Source: Spirochaetia bacterium
GTDB taxonomy: Bacteria; Spirochaetota; Spirochaetia; Sphaerochaetales; Sphaerochaetaceae
DNA: 64,000 nucleotides
Assembly (NCBI GenBank): GCA_022482625.1
Contig: JAKVOU010000001.1
Coordinates: 1,536,784-1,600,783 of the forward strand
Direction: 5' to 3'
Shown here: positions 37,251 through 46,154 of the stretch, piece after piece
Layout: every line of letters starts with the position of its first letter
Numbering within the stretch: the stretch's first letter is position 1
Made by a program: the position numbers and the translations under genes
Notes under the pieces: generated by a model
Told to the model about the DNA's origin: nothing
The model's database searches: none
What the model saw: the letters and a program-made list of their open reading frames with translations, nothing else

Positions 37251-38135
37251 ATGATGGTAACAAACAAGAAACAGGAAAAATTCTGGTATTTCCTGTTCGT
37301 CTTTCCTGCATTGTTTGCATTTATTTTTGTTGTAATCATACCGTTCTTCATCGGTATCGGATATTCCTTCGTCTCTTGGAATGGACTGGCAACAAGCAAG
37401 ACTACCTTCGTAGGATTGCAAAACTACCGACAACTGTTCTCTGATGTACGTTTCGGCAGCAGTGCCGTCCATACAATCATCTTCACGGTACTGTCAGTCC
37501 TGTTCATCAACATCCTCGGTCTATTGTTTGCCCTCATGGTAACGACAAAACTGAAAATCAACACAGTAGCCCGTACGCTTTTCTTCATGCCAAACCTGAT
37601 CGGTGGCCTGATCCTCGGCTATATCTGGAAATTCATCCTTTCAGATACCTTCAAGGCAATAGGGGAACAAACAGGATGGACAAAACTGTTCTTCAACTGG
37701 TTGCTCGATCCCACGGCATCACTGTGGGCATTGGTCGTTGTCATTACATGGCAGATGGCAGGATATGTCATGATTATTTACATTACAGGTATCCAATCCG
37801 TACCTGATGAAGTCATAGAAGCCTCCATCATAGACGGAGCAGGCAGAGTACGGCGTTTTTTCTCCATCACATTGCCTCTGATCATGCCATCGGTAACCAT
37901 CTGTACATTCTATACGCTTTCGAATTGTTTCAAGATGTATGATACCAACCTCTCACTTACAAACGGAGGCCCCGGTACTTCTACAGAACTCTTTGCCATG
38001 AACATCTTCAATGAAATATTCTCCTTCAGCCATTTCGGCTATGGGCAGGCAAAAGCTATCATCTTCTTCCTGTTTATCGCAGCTATAACACTTACACAGG
38101 TAGCAATTACCAAGAGAAAGGAGGTACAGCTATGA
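37251..38135 (+). CDS. Sugar ABC transporter permease (MalF type)
   Basis: A 294-residue inner-membrane permease with about six helices. The EAA loop is EASIIDGAGRVRRFFSITLP. The start is one of two adjacent ATGs (37251 or 37254), with CGGAG upstream. The stop overlaps the next gene by four bases. The operon lacks an ATPase gene. Confidence 0.92.
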   Translation: MMVTNKKQEKFWYFLFVFPALFAFIFVVIIPFFIGIGYSFVSWNGLATSKTTFVGLQNYRQLFSDVRFGSSAVHTIIFTVLSVLFINILGLLFALMVTTKLKINTVARTLFFMPNLIGGLILGYIWKFILSDTFKAIGEQTGWTKLFFNWLLDPTASLWALVVVITWQMAGYVMIIYITGIQSVPDEVIEASIIDGAGRVRRFFSITLPLIMPSVTICTFYTLSNCFKMYDTNLSLTNGGPGTSTELFAMNIFNEIFSFSHFGYGQAKAIIFFLFIAAITLTQVAITKRKEVQL

Positions 38136-38980
38136 CACGGTCACAACGGAATTTCGGGAAAATCATGTACTCCATATTCGTACTTGCCCTTGGTATTCTG
38201 TTCATTTATCCACTTTTCATCATGGCCATCAATTCATTCAAGAACCGTGCTGAACTATACATGAATCCGATTGCTCTCCCACATCATGCCCTATGGAAAA
38301 ACTATGCAGAAGCAGCAAGAAAAATGAGTTTTCTCAACGCATTGGGAAATTCAGTCTTCATTACTGTCATTTCTTTGCTATTCATCATTACGTTTTCCGC
38401 CATGTGTGCATGGATGATCACAAGGAAAAATACCAAGCTAAGCCGCTTCCTGTTCTTTCTCTTTGTTGCCACTATGCTCATTCCATTCCAGACACTTATG
38501 ATGCCACTGGTACAGATGATGAAATGGTCAAAGCAATTCCTTGGACTCCGTGTATTGAACACATACCGAGGCATCATTTTCATGTACATAGGATTCGGTA
38601 TGTCCCTGGCAGTTTTTCTCTATAGCGGTTTCGTCAAGACCATTCCCGTTTCCCTGGAAGAAGCAGCAACCATCGATGGTTGTTCCAGTTTTTCCGTATT
38701 TTGGAAAATTGTCTTTCCAATGCTCAAGTCAACTACCATCACCGTCATGATCCTCGATATCATCTGGATATGGAATGATTACCTCCTGCCTTCCCTGGTG
38801 CTGAATGACAAAGCTTTGAGAACCATTCCTCTTTCCACAAGTTCATTTTTCGGTGTCTTTACCATCCAATGGAACGAAGCCATGGCAGGTTTGACCATGA
38901 CCATCATCCCTGTCATCGTGTTCTACTTCTGTGCACAGAAATACATCGTAAAAGGCATCGTTACCGGAGCTGTGAAATGA
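38132..38980 (+). CDS. Sugar ABC transporter permease (MalG type)
   Basis: A 282-residue inner-membrane permease with EAA loop EEAATIDGCSSFSVFWKIVFP and the usual terminal IVKGIVTGAVK. It has four-base ATGA overlaps with both the preceding permease and the following phosphorylase gene, which indicates tight translational coupling. Confidence 0.93.
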   Translation: MTRSQRNFGKIMYSIFVLALGILFIYPLFIMAINSFKNRAELYMNPIALPHHALWKNYAEAARKMSFLNALGNSVFITVISLLFIITFSAMCAWMITRKNTKLSRFLFFLFVATMLIPFQTLMMPLVQMMKWSKQFLGLRVLNTYRGIIFMYIGFGMSLAVFLYSGFVKTIPVSLEEAATIDGCSSFSVFWKIVFPMLKSTTITVMILDIIWIWNDYLLPSLVLNDKALRTIPLSTSSFFGVFTIQWNEAMAGLTMTIIPVIVFYFCAQKYIVKGIVTGAVK

Positions 38981-41265
38981 AACGACATATATTTCGGAAA
39001 AGACAGGGAAAGCTCGACCAGAAAGAACTGGAGCTGGAAGAAACGTTGTTTCACAATGCCAACGGGTATCTGGGAGTCCGGGGTTCCATGGAAGAAGGGA
39101 GTTTTCATGAGACACTCAGGGGAACCTATCTCAACGGTGTATATGATATAGTCGATATGCCTCAGGCCGAACCACTCTATGGCCTGGCCAACAAAAAGGA
39201 AACTCTTGTAAATATTGCCGACATACAGACCGTCAGGTTATATGCGGACGGAGAACTCTGTACTCCGTCTACTGCTGCAGATTGGCATGGAGAACGATCG
39301 TTGGATATGGACGGAGGTTTTACCAAACGGACACTCACATGGAAAAGCAAGGCTGGCAAAAAAGTCAATGTAGCTGTAACCCGCATGGCATCGTTTACCC
39401 GGCTTCCTCTTTTTGTCCTTCAATATCGTGTCATCTGCGACCAGGCAACGCTTTTCCGCTTTGAGACAGAGCATGACTGCAACGTACATAATTTCAGTGA
39501 TCCTGATGACCCACGCCTTGCATCAGTATCTGTCCAGCATATGCTGCCGCAGGAAGTCACCTACAAAGACGGCTTGTCCAAGATTGTCACCAGTACAGCA
39601 AGAAGTGGCATTACAGTAGCAACGATTGTATATGATACCTTCTCACTGCCGATTCTTTCTTCCACGGAAAAGGAAAGTACTGCTGCAATTTCGCGTGCTG
39701 TTTCCTTCAGTGCCAAGAGTAATGAAGAGTTACTGTTGACACGTCTGGTAGTATGTACTGACAGCCGTCGCTGGAAAGATCCCCTAAAAACTGCCGAAGC
39801 ATTTCTCAGTGATGCCAGGCAGGCTGGTATTCCACAGCTCTTTGCGGAACAAAAGGCATACCTCTCCGCCTTCTGGAAATATTCTTCCTGCGAAATCGAA
39901 GGCAACGAAATCCTTGACGAAGGCTTGAGTTTCAATCTTTATGAACTTCTGCAGTCTGTCGGTAAAGACGGCATATCGCATCTTGCTGCAAAAGGACTTT
40001 CAGGCGAAGGCTATGAAGGCCATTACTTCTGGGATACGGAAATGTTCGTACAGCCGCTCTTTACGCTCACTCAGCCAAAGATTTCGAAGAATTTACTGGA
40101 ATATCGATACACCATCCTGAACAAGGCAAGGGAGAATGCACGGTTCCTTGGCTATTCCAAGGGGGCCTTGTATCCCTGGAGAACCATCAACGGAGAAGAA
40201 TGCTCAGGATTCTTTCCCGCAGGGACAGCTCAGTATCATATCAACGGAGCGGTTGCCTATGCATTGATTCTGTACTACCTTGTTACAGATGATATAGACT
40301 TCATGCAGGAAAAAGGTCTGGAAATGCTCCTGGAAATAGCTCGTTTCTGGTATGAGCTCGGCAACTTCTTCAAGGGACAGTTCATGATCAACTGCGTGAC
40401 AGGTCCTGATGAATATACCTGTCTGGTAAACAACAACTATTATACAAATGTATCTGCGAAGTATGATTTCCACTGGGCGGTAAAGCTGTATCGTATGCTG
40501 TCCAAGGAAGGAAAGGCAACGGCAGCCATAGCGGCTACAGGTATCTGTGAAGAAGAAATAGCTGCATTCGAAAAAGCTGAACAGGCTATGTTCCTGCCTT
40601 ATGACAAAGATCTGGATATCAACCTGCAGGACGATAGCTTCCTGCAAAAAAAACAATGGGATATCAAGGCTACCCCCAAGGAAAAGTTTCCCCTGCTGCT
40701 GCACTACCATCCGTTGACTTTGTACAACCACCAGGTCTGCAAGCAGGCTGATACAGTCTTTGCACATTATCTCTATGAAGAATACACAAGCTATTCCACC
40801 ATGCTCCATTCATACGATTACTACGAACGTCTGACCACGCATGATTCTTCGCTTTCACCCTGTATCTTCAGCATCATGGCATCCCGGCTTGGGTTACATG
40901 AAAAAGCCTATGCCTATTTCAAGGATTCGATCGAAATCGATATCCACAATACCCACGGGAATACAAAGGATGGTATCCATACTGCGAACATGGGGGGCAG
41001 TTACCTTTGCATCGTCTTTGGATTCGCCGGTCTGCGTATCAAGGAAACAGGCATATACCTGTATCCATACCTGCCGACAGCATGGAAGGGATATGCATTC
41101 TGCCTTACGCTACGGAACTTGCATATGCATGTCCATATCCATCTTGATGAAATAGCTCTCTGGTTGGAAGAAAAAACAATTCAGAAGATTTTCCTTTATG
41201 ACAAGGAAAGGACAATCACTGAAAAGAAAATTTCCTTTCAGCTTCAGCAAAGGAGCAACAAATGA
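38977..41265 (+). CDS. Glycoside hydrolase family 65 disaccharide phosphorylase
   Basis: A 762-residue cytoplasmic enzyme that should split an alpha-glucosyl disaccharide with phosphate to beta-glucose 1-phosphate and glucose. Family features are the N-terminal ETLFHNANGYLGVRGSMEEG, the FWDTEMFVQPLF motif, YPWRTINGEECSGFFPAGT, and the general acid Glu479 in TGPDEYTCLVNNNYYTN. The start at 38977 overlaps the permease stop; a longer frame from 38869 is not supported. Maltose, kojibiose, nigerose and trehalose phosphorylases all belong here, and sequence alone does not decide. The adjacent beta-phosphoglucomutase confirms that beta-glucose 1-phosphate is the product. Confidence 0.92.
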   Translation: MKRHIFRKRQGKLDQKELELEETLFHNANGYLGVRGSMEEGSFHETLRGTYLNGVYDIVDMPQAEPLYGLANKKETLVNIADIQTVRLYADGELCTPSTAADWHGERSLDMDGGFTKRTLTWKSKAGKKVNVAVTRMASFTRLPLFVLQYRVICDQATLFRFETEHDCNVHNFSDPDDPRLASVSVQHMLPQEVTYKDGLSKIVTSTARSGITVATIVYDTFSLPILSSTEKESTAAISRAVSFSAKSNEELLLTRLVVCTDSRRWKDPLKTAEAFLSDARQAGIPQLFAEQKAYLSAFWKYSSCEIEGNEILDEGLSFNLYELLQSVGKDGISHLAAKGLSGEGYEGHYFWDTEMFVQPLFTLTQPKISKNLLEYRYTILNKARENARFLGYSKGALYPWRTINGEECSGFFPAGTAQYHINGAVAYALILYYLVTDDIDFMQEKGLEMLLEIARFWYELGNFFKGQFMINCVTGPDEYTCLVNNNYYTNVSAKYDFHWAVKLYRMLSKEGKATAAIAATGICEEEIAAFEKAEQAMFLPYDKDLDINLQDDSFLQKKQWDIKATPKEKFPLLLHYHPLTLYNHQVCKQADTVFAHYLYEEYTSYSTMLHSYDYYERLTTHDSSLSPCIFSIMASRLGLHEKAYAYFKDSIEIDIHNTHGNTKDGIHTANMGGSYLCIVFGFAGLRIKETGIYLYPYLPTAWKGYAFCLTLRNLHMHVHIHLDEIALWLEEKTIQKIFLYDKERTITEKKISFQLQQRSNK

Positions 41266-41921
41266 ACAAGGCATGGATCTTTGATCTGGACGGGGTCATC
41301 TGCCATACTGATGAATTCCACTTCCAAGCTTGGAAAAGGATATCCGATGAACTGCACCTGGATTTTGATCGGACACTGAACGACAAGCTACGTGGAGTAA
41401 GCAGACGCAACAGTCTGGAAATCATTCTTGAGGCAAATCACCGTCAATTGCCAGAGTCATCACTTGAAGAAGCCATGGAAAAGAAAAATGGGTACTATCG
41501 CGCATCCCTCATGCAGCTTACACCAGCAGATCTTGAACCAGAAGTCAAACACACATTGGGATCATTCCGATCAGAAGGACGGAAAATGGCCATCGGTTCC
41601 TCAAGTAAGAATGCCAGGCTTATTCTCGATCGACTGGAAATTACGGACCTGTTTGATGCCATCGTAGACGGTACCATGATCAGCAAGAGCAAACCGGACC
41701 CTGAAGTATTCCTCATTGCTGCTCATCTGCTTGGTTATCTTCCATCTGATTGTTTTGTAGTCGAAGATGCCGTAGCAGGTATCCAGGCAGCCCTAAGAGG
41801 CGGCATGCTTCCTATTGCCTATCGACTCCATGAAAAAGAACTGCCCAGAGATATACAGCATGCTGAATCATTTGCCGACATTCTTTCAATCGATAGCAAA
41901 TTTTCCGCATTGAATTCATAA
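41262..41921 (+). CDS. pgmB: Beta-phosphoglucomutase
   Basis: A 219-residue HAD-family mutase that turns beta-glucose 1-phosphate into glucose 6-phosphate. The nucleophile/acid-base pair lies in FDLDGVICHTDEFHF (residues 6-20). The substrate-specific R-G-V-S-R-R, GSSSKNA and KSKPDPEVFLIAA segments and VVEDAVAGIQAA match the family. The start overlaps the GH65 stop by four bases. It completes the phosphorolytic route of the operon. Confidence 0.94.
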   Translation: MNKAWIFDLDGVICHTDEFHFQAWKRISDELHLDFDRTLNDKLRGVSRRNSLEIILEANHRQLPESSLEEAMEKKNGYYRASLMQLTPADLEPEVKHTLGSFRSEGRKMAIGSSSKNARLILDRLEITDLFDAIVDGTMISKSKPDPEVFLIAAHLLGYLPSDCFVVEDAVAGIQAALRGGMLPIAYRLHEKELPRDIQHAESFADILSIDSKFSALNS

Positions 41922-42052
41922 TATTGACATCAATACCCATTATTGAGCCATTGCACTTATGGCAGGATATCTTTGTCTTTGTAAATTACCAGCTATATAG
42001 TACTGTATAGCCCAAAGAAAAAGGCAAACGGCTCTAGCTATCAAGTCATAAA

Positions 42053-42085
42053 TTGTAAATAAATTTATAATATTTTTGTTTACAA
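42053..42085. promoter_or_regulatory. BirA-like biotin operator upstream of the ECF transporter genes
   Basis: TTGTAAAT (42053-42060) and GTTTACAA (42078-42085) form an inverted repeat with 17 bases between them. Extended arms are AAATTGTAAA and TTTACAATTT. The sequence and spacing resemble known BirA repressor boxes (TTGTWAAC, spacer, GTTWACAA). A TATAAT hexamer (42066-42071) lies between the half-sites, so binding would block a promoter. This points to biotin control. Confidence 0.65.
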
Positions 42086-42135
42086 TTTAGCAAAATCTAC
42101 TTGGACAGTCACGGGCAGCATGCTATAGTAGTCGC

Positions 42136-42888
42136 ATGTCCCAGATAATCTTGGAAACCAAAGACTTATCCTTTGGTGTCAACAAAGGCACGTTGTTGCT
42201 ACGTCACATAGACCTACATATTGAAAAAGGCAAGTGCTACATACTTGCAGGCTTGAACGGTTCAGGAAAGAGCCTCCTGCTCAAAAACATAAAAGGCCTG
42301 CTGAATCCGACATCAGGCAAAATATTCATCGAAGGACAGGATCTGACTCACTCTCCCAGTAAACGAAGAGCTCTTGTCGGACTTGTCTTTCAAGATGCAG
42401 ATAGCCAAATCATTGGGCAAACAGTAGAAAAAGATATCCTGTTTGGCATGGAAAACATCGGAACTGCCCTTACGACACAACAAGACAGGTTAAAAGAAAC
42501 AGCAAGATTTATGGGACTTACCGAAAAGCTTAGCCAAAGACCCCGGACACTGTCAGGAGGAGAAAAACGACGTCTTGCCATAGCAGGAATAATAGTCATG
42601 GAACCACAGATCATCCTTATGGATGAGCCTTTCTCAAACCTTGATTTTCCAGGGATAAGACAGGTGATCAAGACCTTGCTGCAACTGAAGCAGCAAGGAT
42701 ATACCTTGCTGATAGTCAGCCATGAAATTGAAAAGTTCGCGGCACATGCCGACCGTATTCTCTTGTTGGAACATGGTATGCTGGCCTTTGACAAGCCTCC
42801 TAAGGAAGCCGTAGAGCTTTTGCCTTCCCATGATATCTATGTACCGGCATCCATTCCGGTAGAGGAAATGACATGGCTGAGGCAATGA
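42136..42888 (+). CDS. ECF transporter ATPase, probably for biotin
   Basis: A 250-residue cytoplasmic ATPase of the CbiO/BioM group: Walker A LAGLNGSGKSLLLK (residues 34-47), Q-loop GLVFQDADSQIIGQTV, signature LSGGEKRRLAI and Walker B IILMDEPFSNLD. The Q-helix DADSQIIGQTVEKDI is typical of ECF ATPases. It overlaps the T-component gene by 16 bases. The upstream BirA-like operator suggests a biotin system (BioMN) whose substrate-binding BioY is encoded elsewhere. There is no clear ribosome-binding site. A second promoter-like pair (TTGGAC 42101, TATAGT 42124) would start RNA almost at the ATG. Confidence 0.87.
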   Translation: MSQIILETKDLSFGVNKGTLLLRHIDLHIEKGKCYILAGLNGSGKSLLLKNIKGLLNPTSGKIFIEGQDLTHSPSKRRALVGLVFQDADSQIIGQTVEKDILFGMENIGTALTTQQDRLKETARFMGLTEKLSQRPRTLSGGEKRRLAIAGIIVMEPQIILMDEPFSNLDFPGIRQVIKTLLQLKQQGYTLLIVSHEIEKFAAHADRILLLEHGMLAFDKPPKEAVELLPSHDIYVPASIPVEEMTWLRQ

Positions 42889-43589
42889 TATTCCACTACA
42901 GGGTCTCAGGATCCTTATTGTCAAGGTGCAATCCGCTGATCAAACTTGGGAGCCTGATAACCCTGTGCATCCTGTTGCAGCAGGCTACCTTGACGGCCAC
43001 AGTATTCTTTTCCCTGTGCATAGCAGCATTGATGCTGCAAGCAAAAATGCCGATCCGACGTCTTATACCTGAACTCATGTTTTTCCTGATCCTTACGGCC
43101 ATAATTTTCCTGTCAGTCTATCTACCGCATAAGGAATTGCAGAAAAGCATGGAAAAATCAGCATCTTTCCTTGTTGCAGTACTGGGAAGCCTGCTGTTTG
43201 CCGATACTACCGATCCTTCAGATCTTGCAAGGTCATTGGGCAGTTTCCTTCACCGCCTGCATTTCAAGGACGGTTGGAAATTTGCCAATCAAGTTGAACT
43301 AACACTCACCTGTATTCCCCTTATCTATGACACCTATGCCCATGTCAGGGATGCGCGCAGAGCTCGTCTTGCATATATGGGGAAACATCCTATAAGATCG
43401 ATATACATGTTTTCAAAAGAACTGATGGAACAGTTGCTGGACCAAATAGATGAAATGGCTTATGCCATGGACGCACGAAGCTTCGATGAAAACAAGCCGC
43501 GGGCCAGTCTTCCTTACGGATGGGCAGACCTGATGCTTGTCTGTGGGATGGTCATCTCAGCAATATTCGGGAGGATGCTGCCATGCTAA
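42873..43589 (+). CDS. ECF transporter T component (CbiQ/BioN family)
   Basis: A 238-residue inner-membrane coupling protein with about five helices. The two Ala-Arg coupling motifs that contact the ATPases appear as DARRARLAYMG and AMDARSFDENKPR in the C-terminal half. It forms the energizing module with the preceding ATPase. No S component lies adjacent. Its 3' end overlaps the next gene by seven bases. Confidence 0.87.
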   Translation: MAEAMIFHYRVSGSLLSRCNPLIKLGSLITLCILLQQATLTATVFFSLCIAALMLQAKMPIRRLIPELMFFLILTAIIFLSVYLPHKELQKSMEKSASFLVAVLGSLLFADTTDPSDLARSLGSFLHRLHFKDGWKFANQVELTLTCIPLIYDTYAHVRDARRARLAYMGKHPIRSIYMFSKELMEQLLDQIDEMAYAMDARSFDENKPRASLPYGWADLMLVCGMVISAIFGRMLPC

Positions 43590-44182
43590 GCAAGAAAGAA
43601 GCACGCTTGATATGCCGAAAACGACAGGCACCTGTACATCCTGATTATACCGACGATGACAGGAAAACCTGTGAAGCCATAGCTTCAAGCACCATCTGGA
43701 AAGAAAGTTCTTTGGTCATAGCCTACCTGCCGATGCCGACAGAAACAGATATCACACCTTTATTAGATCTTGCAATTAAAGAAAAGCGGTTGCTCGCAGT
43801 CCCCATTACTGATAAGAACACAACAGGAATCATGCATTTCAGGCTATTGGAAACAAACTGGAGAAAAACAATTGGAAAAGGGCCATGGAACCTTCAGGAA
43901 CCTCGTATCACAGAAACCAGGGCAATAGATGTCTGGAGCCAACAAGGCAATATTATCGTATTGGTCCCTTCCCTGGGAATTGATCGATATGGGAACAGGC
44001 TTGGACATGGGGGGGGATATTATGACAGGTTCCTTGCGATGAAAACCCCTGCTACCAGTACTGTCGCCCCATGCAGGGATTATCAACTTATAGAAGACTT
44101 CAAACCTGACAAGACAGACTGCAGGATTGATTTTCTTGCCACTGCAAACGGCTTCAAAAAGACTGACGTGCCAATTCTCTAA
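43583..44182 (+). CDS. 5-formyltetrahydrofolate cyclo-ligase
   Basis: A 199-residue cytoplasmic enzyme that converts 5-formyl-THF to 5,10-methenyl-THF with ATP. Family motifs are KKEARLICRKRQ at the N-terminus, AYLPMPTETDITPLL, and the nucleotide-binding LVPSLGIDRYGNRLGHGGGYYDRFL. The start at 43583 overlaps the T-component gene, so it is expressed with the ECF genes. The 3' end overlaps the convergent PTS EIIA gene by 29 bases. Confidence 0.92.
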   Translation: MLSKKEARLICRKRQAPVHPDYTDDDRKTCEAIASSTIWKESSLVIAYLPMPTETDITPLLDLAIKEKRLLAVPITDKNTTGIMHFRLLETNWRKTIGKGPWNLQEPRITETRAIDVWSQQGNIIVLVPSLGIDRYGNRLGHGGGYYDRFLAMKTPATSTVAPCRDYQLIEDFKPDKTDCRIDFLATANGFKKTDVPIL

Positions 44183-44624
44183 GTAAATCCTCACTCCGTT
44201 TCGGTTCAAAACCCGGGGCAAAGAGTGACAATACTTCCTTACGGATATCTGTGTCCCTGACATTACGCAGAATTGTAGCCAAGGCTTTTATATACTGTAC
44301 CTGTATGCCAGGTGATGAAGCAATGACAAAGAGAATATGGACAGGCAATCCATCCTTTGCAGCAAACTCAACGCCATTTGCACTGATGCCAAGCCCTATC
44401 CTCACTTTGTCGATAGGAGGAATCTTGCCGTGGGCAATGGCTACTCCATGTCCGATTCCGGTCGTATCTATCAGTTCCCGTCGATGCACGGCTCTTCTGA
44501 AGCGCTCTTTATCCTTCAGTTCATTAAAAATGGTACAGCCATCTATTACTTCATCAATTGCCTTGAACTTATCGACTTCACAAATTGGACAAGCGGCAAA
44601 TCCGAACAACAAATCCTTATTCAT
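44154..44624 (-). CDS. PTS EIIA (fructose/nitrogen type) domain protein
   Basis: A 156-residue single-domain EIIA protein. The phosphorylation site is the His in GVAIAHGKIPPIDKV (near residue 66), preceded by the family segment RRAVHRRELIDTTGIGHG. Such stand-alone domains work as PtsN-like regulators or as parts of a sugar PTS. No EIIB or EIIC is near, so a regulatory role is more likely. It overlaps the convergent cyclo-ligase gene at the 3' end by 29 bases. Confidence 0.85.
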   Translation of the reverse strand: MNKDLLFGFAACPICEVDKFKAIDEVIDGCTIFNELKDKERFRRAVHRRELIDTTGIGHGVAIAHGKIPPIDKVRIGLGISANGVEFAAKDGLPVHILFVIASSPGIQVQYIKALATILRNVRDTDIRKEVLSLFAPGFEPKRSEDLLRELARQSF

Positions 44625-44746
44625 CTACTATACTTTCCAATGAAAATTCTCCGATAACAGATTATGGAAGGCAAAGGGTCCCACATGTGCCTTGTTCCCC
44701 TCTGAGACCAATATATCAGAATAACCTTCCAATAGCAAGAAACCGG

Positions 44747-46054
44747 CTATTTGCTGCAATATGTCCCATAAATCTCTGCAATAAGGCGAACACCATCCTC
44801 TACTTCCTTGTCAGGGCCCGCATAATTAAGACGAAGACATTTGTCAAAATGAGGGTGAGGATAAGGCAAACCATGTTTCTGGTCCTCATGTCCAAAGAAA
44901 GAATACTCTCCCGGTACGGTAATGACTCCATGATCCTTGAGCACCTTATAGAACTCTTTGGTCGGAATGGAAAGATCTGGTAAACAAAGCCAGATGAAAA
45001 TAGATCCTTCACTCCTATGATAGCAATAGTTCATTCCAGCAAAATACTTTCTGATATACTGTTGCATCCTGAGGGACTTCCGTGCATAGAACGGCTGCAC
45101 GAAATCATCTGCAAGCCGTACAAGTTCTCCACTTTCAATCATCGGACCAGCAAGAGCCTGTCCCATTGATCCAGAAGCCAATGCTGCAATGGCGTTGATA
45201 TTGGAAAGGTCTTCGATGATTTGGGGAGCTGCCACTACGATACCTGTACGAACCGATGGAAGACCGATCTTCGACAAGCTCATCGACAGGATGATATGTT
45301 CGTTCCATATCGGCGTTGCATCAGCTGTAAATACAATATTGGGAAAAGGAACTCCGTAGGCGTTGTCTATGACCAACGGGATATCATAAGCTGCTGCAAG
45401 ATCCGAAAGCCTGTTGATTTCAGCATCGGTAAGGACATTGCCTGAAGGATTTGTCGGCCTTGTTACACAAAGCGCACCGACTTGCCCATCTATCCCGGCC
45501 TTGCAATGGAGCTCCAAATAATTCTCAACTGCCGGAAAATCTATTGCATACTTGAATGTATGATCAGGAAAATATGTACAGACAGACGGTACGCTGACGA
45601 ACATATCAGGGAAAATACCTTGGTCAGCATATCCTATATACTCAGGCATCAAAGGAAACAGTACGGTTTTGCAGCAACCATCATCAAATGGACCTGCAAG
45701 TAAATTGAACAGGTAAAACATGGCACTCTGGCTACCATTTGTAATGGCTATGTTTTTATCTTCCACTTGCCAACCATAGGTCTTTGCAAGGAAAGCCGCG
45801 ACAGCATGGACAAATTCCATCCGTCCCTGCGGGGCATCATAGCGAGCAATCGTCTGCTCAAAGGCATCACCATCTGCCAGCATCTTTTCAAGCTGCCTGC
45901 GATAAGCCTGTTCAACTTCTGTTATTCTTGCAGGATTGCCACCTCCAAGACCATAGGAAGGCAAATCAGAGGAAATAGGTTTACCCAAGTCATCCATCAA
46001 CTGCAGGATACCTGACCGCTGGGTAAGCTTTTCTCCAAATTGCGATATTTTCAT
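44747..46054 (-). CDS. avtA: Valine-pyruvate aminotransferase
   Basis: A 435-residue PLP-dependent class I/II aminotransferase. Seen are the N-terminal FGEKLTQRSGILQLMDDLG and LGGGNPARI typical of AvtA, ARYDAPQGRMEFVHAVA, ITNGSQSAMFYLFN, and the PLP Lys in LSMSLSKIGLPSVRTGI (near residue 245). It would exchange amino groups between valine or alanine and keto acids. The start at 46054 follows GAGG by seven bases. It is separated from the upstream nfn genes by a terminator. Confidence 0.92.
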   Translation of the reverse strand: MKISQFGEKLTQRSGILQLMDDLGKPISSDLPSYGLGGGNPARITEVEQAYRRQLEKMLADGDAFEQTIARYDAPQGRMEFVHAVAAFLAKTYGWQVEDKNIAITNGSQSAMFYLFNLLAGPFDDGCCKTVLFPLMPEYIGYADQGIFPDMFVSVPSVCTYFPDHTFKYAIDFPAVENYLELHCKAGIDGQVGALCVTRPTNPSGNVLTDAEINRLSDLAAAYDIPLVIDNAYGVPFPNIVFTADATPIWNEHIILSMSLSKIGLPSVRTGIVVAAPQIIEDLSNINAIAALASGSMGQALAGPMIESGELVRLADDFVQPFYARKSLRMQQYIRKYFAGMNYCYHRSEGSIFIWLCLPDLSIPTKEFYKVLKDHGVITVPGEYSFFGHEDQKHGLPYPHPHFDKCLRLNYAGPDKEVEDGVRLIAEIYGTYCSK

Positions 46055-46095
46055 AGAAAGCCTCAATGATAAAAAGAGTTCCCTTTACCATACAA

Positions 46096-46122
46096 AGGGC
46101 TCCTGCAAAATGCAAGAGCCCT
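46096..46122 (-). terminator. Terminator after the nfn genes
   Basis: On the minus strand AGGGCTCTTGCA pairs with TGCAGGAGCCCT (one mismatch) around a 3-base loop, and is followed by TTTG. It separates nfnB from avtA. Confidence 0.7.
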
Positions 46123-46154
46123 ATCTTTTGACAAATCAGCTTGTTGCCCTGATA

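Noticed and set aside
41922-42135. Possible riboswitch before the ECF transporter genes
   Set aside because: No conserved riboswitch core was recognised; the inverted repeat fits a protein operator better.
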